DNA of 10,000 nucleotides from Thiobacillus sp. (lineage in GTDB: Bacteria; Pseudomonadota; Gammaproteobacteria; Burkholderiales; Thiobacillaceae), in assembly GCA_020217265.1 (NCBI GenBank), contig JAIWOS010000164.1:1-10000 (forward strand), given 5' to 3'. The stretch's first letter is position 1. Every line of letters starts with the position of its first letter. Of this stretch, positions 5,971 to 10,000 are shown one piece after another. The translations under genes were made by a program, and so were the position numbers. Below the pieces are notes generated by a model that ran no database searches, had not been told where the DNA came from, and saw nothing but the letters and a program-made list of their open reading frames with translations.

Positions 5971-5991
5971 GTTTTCCTGACCGGTGACTGC

Positions 5992-6918
5992 TCAGTAATG
6001 CAGGTAATACACAAAATGAAAAAACAGCGGCGCGGTGTAGGTGAGGCTATCCACCCGATCCAGTATCCCGCCGTGGCCCGGGATCAGTGAGCCGCTGTCC
6101 TTGATGCCGAGATCGCGCTTGATCGCGGAAATGGTCACGTCGCCGACGAAGCCGCCGATGCCGATGATGAGGCCGGCGGCGATGGGCTGCCAGCCAGTGA
6201 GCGGGGTGAGGTAAGGCGCGGCGAGCCAGGCCACCAACGTGGTGGTGGCGATGCCGCCGACGAAGCCGGCGACGGTCTTGCCGGGGCTGACCTTGGGGAT
6301 GACTTTTCTTCGCCCGGCGAGCTTGCCCCAGACGAACTGCATGACGTCGTTGAACTGGGTGAGGAAAACCAGAAACAAAAGCAGCCCGGCGCTGCCGGCG
6401 GCGGGGTTCTTCGCGTCCGGCAGCGCCAGCAGGAAAGCGGCGTGGGAGAGCGAGAACACGGTGGTCATGAGGCCCCAGTGGAGGGTGCCGGCGGCTTTGA
6501 GGAAGCCCTGCGTCTCGCCGACGATGACCATCTTCAGCGGAATGAAGAGGAACAGATACACCGGGATGAAGATGATGAACAGGCCGAACCAGGCGTCGTA
6601 GACCCAGAAATACTGCACGGGGATGGCGGCGTAGGCCCAGAACAGCACGCGCCGGTCGGCCCGGCGGGTGGGGATGATGCTGAAGTATTCCTTGAGCGCG
6701 AGAAAGCTCACCAGCGCGAAGAAGACGATGGAGAGCGCGCGGTCGACGGCGATGGCGAGGACAAACAGCCCGGCCATGATCCACCACGAGCGCATGCGCA
6801 GCCAGAGTTCATGGTCGCCCGCGCCGGGCCTGAGCCATTTTTTCAGGCCGATGATGACGGTGCCCGCGACCAGCAGGGCGAGGATGCCGTAGAGGGCGGC
6901 TTGCAGGTTAGGCGGCAC
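5992..6918 (-). CDS. ynbB: CDP-diacylglycerol synthase (phosphatidate cytidylyltransferase), YnbB-like
   Basis: The 308-residue integral membrane protein contains the CdsA family signature near its end: S264, K267, R268 and D269, then IPGHGG (279-284), D287, R288 and D290. The family converts phosphatidate and CTP to CDP-diacylglycerol and pyrophosphate. The stretch RRKVIPKVSPGKTVAG and the tail resemble E. coli YnbB more than CdsA. YnbB has been reported to support synthesis of the glycolipid MPIase in E. coli, so a glycolipid role is possible here. About eight hydrophobic segments are visible. The start is GTG 6918, supported by an AAGGAA ribosome-binding site at a six-base distance; it overlaps the ynbA stop by 11 bp, indicating translational coupling. 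The pairing with a YnbA-like enzyme, as in E. coli ynbAB, strengthens the call. Confidence 0.93.
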   Translation of the reverse strand: MPPNLQAALYGILALLVAGTVIIGLKKWLRPGAGDHELWLRMRSWWIMAGLFVLAIAVDRALSIVFFALVSFLALKEYFSIIPTRRADRRVLFWAYAAIPVQYFWVYDAWFGLFIIFIPVYLFLFIPLKMVIVGETQGFLKAAGTLHWGLMTTVFSLSHAAFLLALPDAKNPAAGSAGLLLFLVFLTQFNDVMQFVWGKLAGRRKVIPKVSPGKTVAGFVGGIATTTLVAWLAAPYLTPLTGWQPIAAGLIIGIGGFVGDVTISAIKRDLGIKDSGSLIPGHGGILDRVDSLTYTAPLFFHFVYYLHY

Positions 6919-7519
6919 GGATTTCCTTCAGCGCGGCGCGGGCGCGGTTGACGACGGTGAGCACGAGCAGGCCGAGCATCACGCCGAGCAGCGCATTGAT
7001 CCAGTCGCCGGGCGCCACGCCCACGCCGAGCAGCAGCCCGAGCGCGCCGAACCACAGCGCGCGGTCGCTCTTTCCCATTGGGCCCTGGTATTGCCGGCGC
7101 GCGCCGATCTGCACGGCGACCACGCCGGTCATCTCGGAGATCACCGCGAGCACGACCACGCCTTCGATGAGCGGCACCCAGACGAAGGGCACCCAGGCGA
7201 GCGGCAGGTAGAGCGCGGCGTCGGAAACCACGTCGCCGAGTTCGTTGAGGATTGCGCCCAGCTTCGACTGCTGGCCGAATTCGCGCGCCAGCATGCCGTC
7301 GATGGCGTTGAGCCCCATGCGCAGGAACAGGATCAGCGGCAAGAGCAGCAGCGGCCAGGTCTCGAACGGCCGCCAGGCGATCAGCCCGCCGCCGAGGATC
7401 GACAGCACGACGGCGGCGACCGTGACCTGGTTGGCGGTGACGCCGGCGGCGGCGAGCCGCGCGACGAGCGGGCGCAGCAGCGCCTGGAAGCGGGGTTTCA
7501 GGTCGTACACGGAGGCCAT
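6908..7519 (-). CDS. ynbA: CDP-alcohol phosphatidyltransferase, YnbA-like
   Basis: The 203-residue membrane protein has the CDP-alcohol phosphotransferase signature with one change: D74-G75-x2-A78-R79-x8-G88-x3-N92-x3-D96. The usual aspartate at 92 is asparagine. As I recall, E. coli YnbA has the same LNE-x-GD wording, so this is probably a subfamily trait and not a mutation. The family displaces CMP from CDP-diacylglycerol or similar by an alcohol. Other matching features are the N-terminal [16 protein letters not shown] and the block [10 protein letters not shown] near 149-158. Hydrophobic helices are at about 32-48, 55-70, 97-135, 154-168 and 172-188. ATG 7519 is preceded by AGGGA at five bases. 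It is the first gene of the minus-strand run and overlaps ynbB, which would supply its CDP-lipid substrate. The acceptor alcohol is unknown. Confidence 0.92.
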   Translation of the reverse strand: MASVYDLKPRFQALLRPLVARLAAAGVTANQVTVAAVVLSILGGGLIAWRPFETWPLLLLPLILFLRMGLNAIDGMLAREFGQQSKLGAILNELGDVVSDAALYLPLAWVPFVWVPLIEGVVVLAVISEMTGVVAVQIGARRQYQGPMGKSDRALWFGALGLLLGVGVAPGDWINALLGVMLGLLVLTVVNRARAALKEIRAA

Positions 7520-7551
7520 GGGGTTCCCTGAGCGCAGTATGGTTTTGCGCG

Positions 7552-7557
7552 ATTGTA
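7552..7557 (-). promoter_or_regulatory. Candidate -10 element for the ynbA-ynbB operon
   Basis: On the minus strand TACAAT (7557-7552) matches five of six -10 bases. Transcription would start near 7545, about 26 bases before the ynbA ATG. No good -35 lies 16-18 bases further upstream, so this is a weak call made from position and the single box. Confidence 0.3.
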
Positions 7558-7583
7558 GCCGTCGCCGGACGAGGCGCGTTATC

Positions 7584-7601
7584 CCGTAAAATACGGTTTT
7601 T
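7584..7601 (+). promoter_or_regulatory. Palindrome overlapping a candidate -10 box before the FAD oxidoreductase
   Basis: CCGTA (7584-7588) and TACGG (7592-7596) form a perfect palindrome around AAA, followed by TTTTT (7597-7601). TAAAAT (7587-7592) inside it matches five of six bases of a -10 box, with a start near 7599 and a short leader to ATG 7618. A palindrome placed over a -10 box could be an operator, or by itself a tiny hairpin with a T run. No -35 match is present at the normal distance. Confidence 0.35.
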
Positions 7602-7617
7602 GCAGCACCGCCCCGCC

Positions 7618-10000
7618 ATGAATTCCCGCCTGCGCGAAATCCCCTACAACTACACCTCGTTTTCCGACCGCGAGATCGTCATCCGCCTCTTGGGCGACGA
7701 CGCCTGGAGCGTGTTGAACACGCTGCGCGCGGAGCGCAGGACGGGCCGCTCGGCACGCATGCTGTTCGAGGTGCTGGGCGACATCTGGGTGGTGCGGCGC
7801 AACCCGTACCTGGAAGACGATCTGCTCGCCAACCCGAAGCGGCGCGCGCTGCTGATCGAGGCCCTGCGCCACCGGCTGGGGGCCATCGAGGCCCGCCGCC
7901 AGGGCAACGAACTGGTCGGCCAGCTGCTGCAGGCGGCGGAACGCGCGGTGCGCGAATTCGAAGCCTGGTTCGACGACACGACCCATCTGCGCAGCCGTAT
8001 TCAGAAACGCCTGGCCGGCATCACCCGCCGTGACAACATCGCGTTCGACGGGCTGGCCCGCGTCTCGCACGTCACCGACGCGACCGACTGGCGCGTGGAA
8101 TACCCCTTCGTCGTGCTGACGCCGGACAGCGAGGCCGAGATGGCGGCGCTGGTCGCCGGGCTGATCGAGCTGGGGCTCACGATCATTCCGCGCGGCGGCG
8201 GCACCGGCTACACCGGCGGCGCGGTGCCGCTCACCCATCATGCCGCGGTGATCAACACCGAAAAGCTCGAATCGATGAGCGCAGTCGAAATGCTGCACCT
8301 GCCCGGCTGCGAGTTCGAAGTGCCGACGATCCACTGCGGCGCCGGCGTCGTCACCAAGCGCGTGATGGAAGCCGCCGACGCCGCCGGGCTGGTGTTCGCG
8401 GTCGACCCCACCTCGGCGGATGCCTCGACCATCGGCGGCAACGTGTCGATGAACGCGGGCGGCAAGAAGGCCGTGCTGTGGGGAACCGCGCTCGACAATC
8501 TCGTGTCGTGGAAGATGGTGACGCCGGACGCCGACTGGCTCGAAGTCAGCCGGCTCGACCACAACTTCGGCAAGATTCACGACGCGCCTTCGGCCACCTT
8601 CGAAATCCGCCGTTTCGAGGCCGACGGCAAGACGCCCAAGGGCGGCCCCGAGATCCTGACCATCCCCGGCAGCCGCTTCCGGAAGACCGGGCTCGGCAAG
8701 GACGTCACCGACAAGTTCCTCGCCGGGCTGCCCGGCATCCAGAAGGAAGGCTGCGACGGGCTCATCACCTCGGCGCGCTTCATCCTGCACCGCCTGCCGG
8801 CGCACGGCCGCACGGTGTGCCTGGAATTCTTCGGCTCGGCACGCGAGGCCACGCCCGCCATCGTCGAGATCAAGGATTACTGCGACGCCCATCCCGACGT
8901 GCTGCTCGCCGGCCTCGAGCACCTCGACGCACGCTACGTGAAGGCGGTCGGCTACGCCACCAAGTCGCCGCGCAACGCCCGCCCGAACATGGTGCTCCTG
9001 ATCGACGTCGTGTCCGACAACGAAGTGGCCGTGGGCGAAGCCGCTTCGCGCATCGTGCAGCTCGCCAACACGCGCGGCGGCGAAGGCTTCGTCGCGGTGA
9101 ATCCGGAAACGCGCAAGAAATTCTGGCTCGACCGCGCCCGCACCGCGGCGATCGCCGCGCACACCAACGCCTTCAAGATCAACGAGGACGTGGTGATTCC
9201 GCTGCCGCGCCTGGGCGACTACACCGACGGCGTCGAGCGCATCAACATCGAGCTGTCGCTGGCCAACAAGATCGCGCTGGCCGACGCGCTGGCGGCGTTC
9301 TTCGCCGGCCCGCTGCCGCTGCTGGAAGACGACGACACCGTCGCCGATCCGGACAAGGTCGCCGAAAAGCAGGCGCAGGCGCAAAAACTCATCGCCACGG
9401 TGCGCGAGCGCTGGGCGGGCTTTCTGGCCGATCTCGACGCGGTACACGAAGCGGGCACGGTCTTCACTGCCTTGCGCGACAAGGCAGTGCGCGCCTCTTG
9501 GAAGCGCGAACTGCGGCGCGAATTGCACGACCTTTTCGTCGGCCGCGAATACACCCGCATCCTCGACGCCTGCGACCGCATTCACCAGGACGTGCTGAAA
9601 AGCCGCGTCTTCGTCGCGCTGCACATGCACGCCGGCGACGGCAACGTGCACACCAACATCCCGGTCAATTCCGACGACTACGCCATGTTGCAGGCCGCCA
9701 ACGCGGCGGTGGCGCGCATCATGAAACTGGCCACCGACCTCGGCGGCGTGATTTCGGGCGAGCACGGCATCGGGCTCACCAAGCTGGAATTCCTCGACGA
9801 GTCGACGCTGGCGACGTTTGCCGACTACAAGAAGAAGGTCGACCCGAACGGCCGCTTCAACAAGGGCAAGCTGCTGCCCGGCGCCGACTTGCGCAACGCC
9901 TACACGCCGTCGTTCAGCCTGCTCGAAGCCGAATCGATCATTCTCGAAGCTTCGGAAACCGGCGCCATCGCCGACTCGATCAAGGACTGCCTGCGCTGCG
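7618..10000 (+). CDS. Large FAD-linked oxidoreductase with DUF3683 N-terminus and Fe-S C-terminus (partial)
   Basis: The frame opens at ATG 7618 and runs without a stop to the window edge (794 codons). Domains in order: an N-terminal region typical of DUF3683 proteins (about 1-150, [19 protein letters not shown]); an FAD_binding_4 (PCMH-type) domain with [15 protein letters not shown] at 191-205 and [20 protein letters not shown] at 263-282; and an FAD-oxidase C-terminal domain with [10 protein letters not shown] (669-678) and [10 protein letters not shown] (713-722). Right at the edge C791-L-R-C794 begins a 4Fe-4S motif. This order is that of GlcD/D-lactate dehydrogenase flavoproteins fused to a GlcF/GlpC-like Fe-S part; family members of this type are usually near 1,300 residues, so about 500 are missing. 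It probably oxidises a 2-hydroxy acid and passes electrons to the respiratory chain, but the substrate is unproven. A 728-residue open frame on the opposite strand (7579-9765) is its shadow. No ribosome-binding site is obvious before 7618. Confidence 0.92.
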   Translation, partial: MNSRLREIPYNYTSFSDREIVIRLLGDDAWSVLNTLRAERRTGRSARMLFEVLGDIWVVRRNPYLEDDLLANPKRRALLIEALRHRLGAIEARRQGNELVGQLLQAAERAVREFEAWFDDTTHLRSRIQKRLAGITRRDNIAFDGLARVSHVTDATDWRVEYPFVVLTPDSEAEMAALVAGLIELGLTIIPRGGGTGYTGGAVPLTHHAAVINTEKLESMSAVEMLHLPGCEFEVPTIHCGAGVVTKRVMEAADAAGLVFAVDPTSADASTIGGNVSMNAGGKKAVLWGTALDNLVSWKMVTPDADWLEVSRLDHNFGKIHDAPSATFEIRRFEADGKTPKGGPEILTIPGSRFRKTGLGKDVTDKFLAGLPGIQKEGCDGLITSARFILHRLPAHGRTVCLEFFGSAREATPAIVEIKDYCDAHPDVLLAGLEHLDARYVKAVGYATKSPRNARPNMVLLIDVVSDNEVAVGEAASRIVQLANTRGGEGFVAVNPETRKKFWLDRARTAAIAAHTNAFKINEDVVIPLPRLGDYTDGVERINIELSLANKIALADALAAFFAGPLPLLEDDDTVADPDKVAEKQAQAQKLIATVRERWAGFLADLDAVHEAGTVFTALRDKAVRASWKRELRRELHDLFVGREYTRILDACDRIHQDVLKSRVFVALHMHAGDGNVHTNIPVNSDDYAMLQAANAAVARIMKLATDLGGVISGEHGIGLTKLEFLDESTLATFADYKKKVDPNGRFNKGKLLPGADLRNAYTPSFSLLEAESIILEASETGAIADSIKDCLRC

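Noticed and set aside
5545..5990. Insertion sequence or integron cassette boundaries around the low-GC gene
   Set aside because: I looked for terminal inverted repeats, target-site duplications and att-like sequences at both edges and found none that I could support.
7579..9765. 728-residue open frame on the minus strand
   Set aside because: It is antisense to the FAD oxidoreductase, whose frame carries all expected flavin-binding motifs. The minus frame is low-complexity (V, H, R, A, G, D rich) with no recognisable domain, as expected of a GC-rich shadow.

Overview
The window is GC-rich (roughly 65-70% in most genes), densely packed and free of rRNA, tRNA, CRISPR or recognisable transposase genes. 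The set of products (an RND efflux pump tail, thioredoxin, Hda, NadA, a YedI/DUF808 membrane protein and a very large DUF3683-type FAD/Fe-S oxidoreductase) looks like a chromosomal segment of a betaproteobacterium. I cannot fix the genus from the sequence; a Thiobacillus-like relative is only an impression.

Layout. Positions 1-210 are the last transmembrane part of an RND transporter, followed by a hairpin. A good sigma-54 type promoter match (344-360) precedes an unrecognised 88-residue gene (395-661). A textbook intrinsic terminator (777-810) ends only 21 bp before a thioredoxin gene (832-1209). hda runs back towards thioredoxin and the two stop ends overlap. hda and nadA diverge from an 88-bp gap. 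After nadA lies a striking long purine/pyrimidine inverted repeat (3024-3096) and then yedI (3124-4029).

From 4019 to 7519 the minus strand carries a tightly packed run, read in transcription order: ynbA-like CDP-alcohol phosphatidyltransferase, ynbB-like CDP-diacylglycerol synthase, a 132-residue unknown gene of clearly lower GC, a 78-residue unknown gene whose 5' end lies in that low-GC DNA, a PlsC-type acyltransferase with an in-frame repeat-like insert, and yjdF. The spacing is a few bases or an overlap at nearly every junction, so it is probably one transcription unit. PlsC-, CdsA- and CDP-alcohol transferase-type enzymes together suggest an accessory phospholipid or glycolipid precursor pathway beside the housekeeping one.

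From 7618 to the window edge, plus strand, runs the first 794 codons of a giant FAD-linked oxidoreductase that is cut off at the start of a 4Fe-4S cysteine motif. It is divergent from ynbA across a 98-bp gap. No gene-free stretch longer than 300 bp exists; the largest gaps (211-394 and 662-831) are described below.

I see no obviously new defence or mobile system. The most unusual parts are the low-GC insertion within the lipid operon, the repeat-derived insert in the acyltransferase, the triple 9-mer hairpin after nadA, and the terminator placed just in front of the thioredoxin gene.
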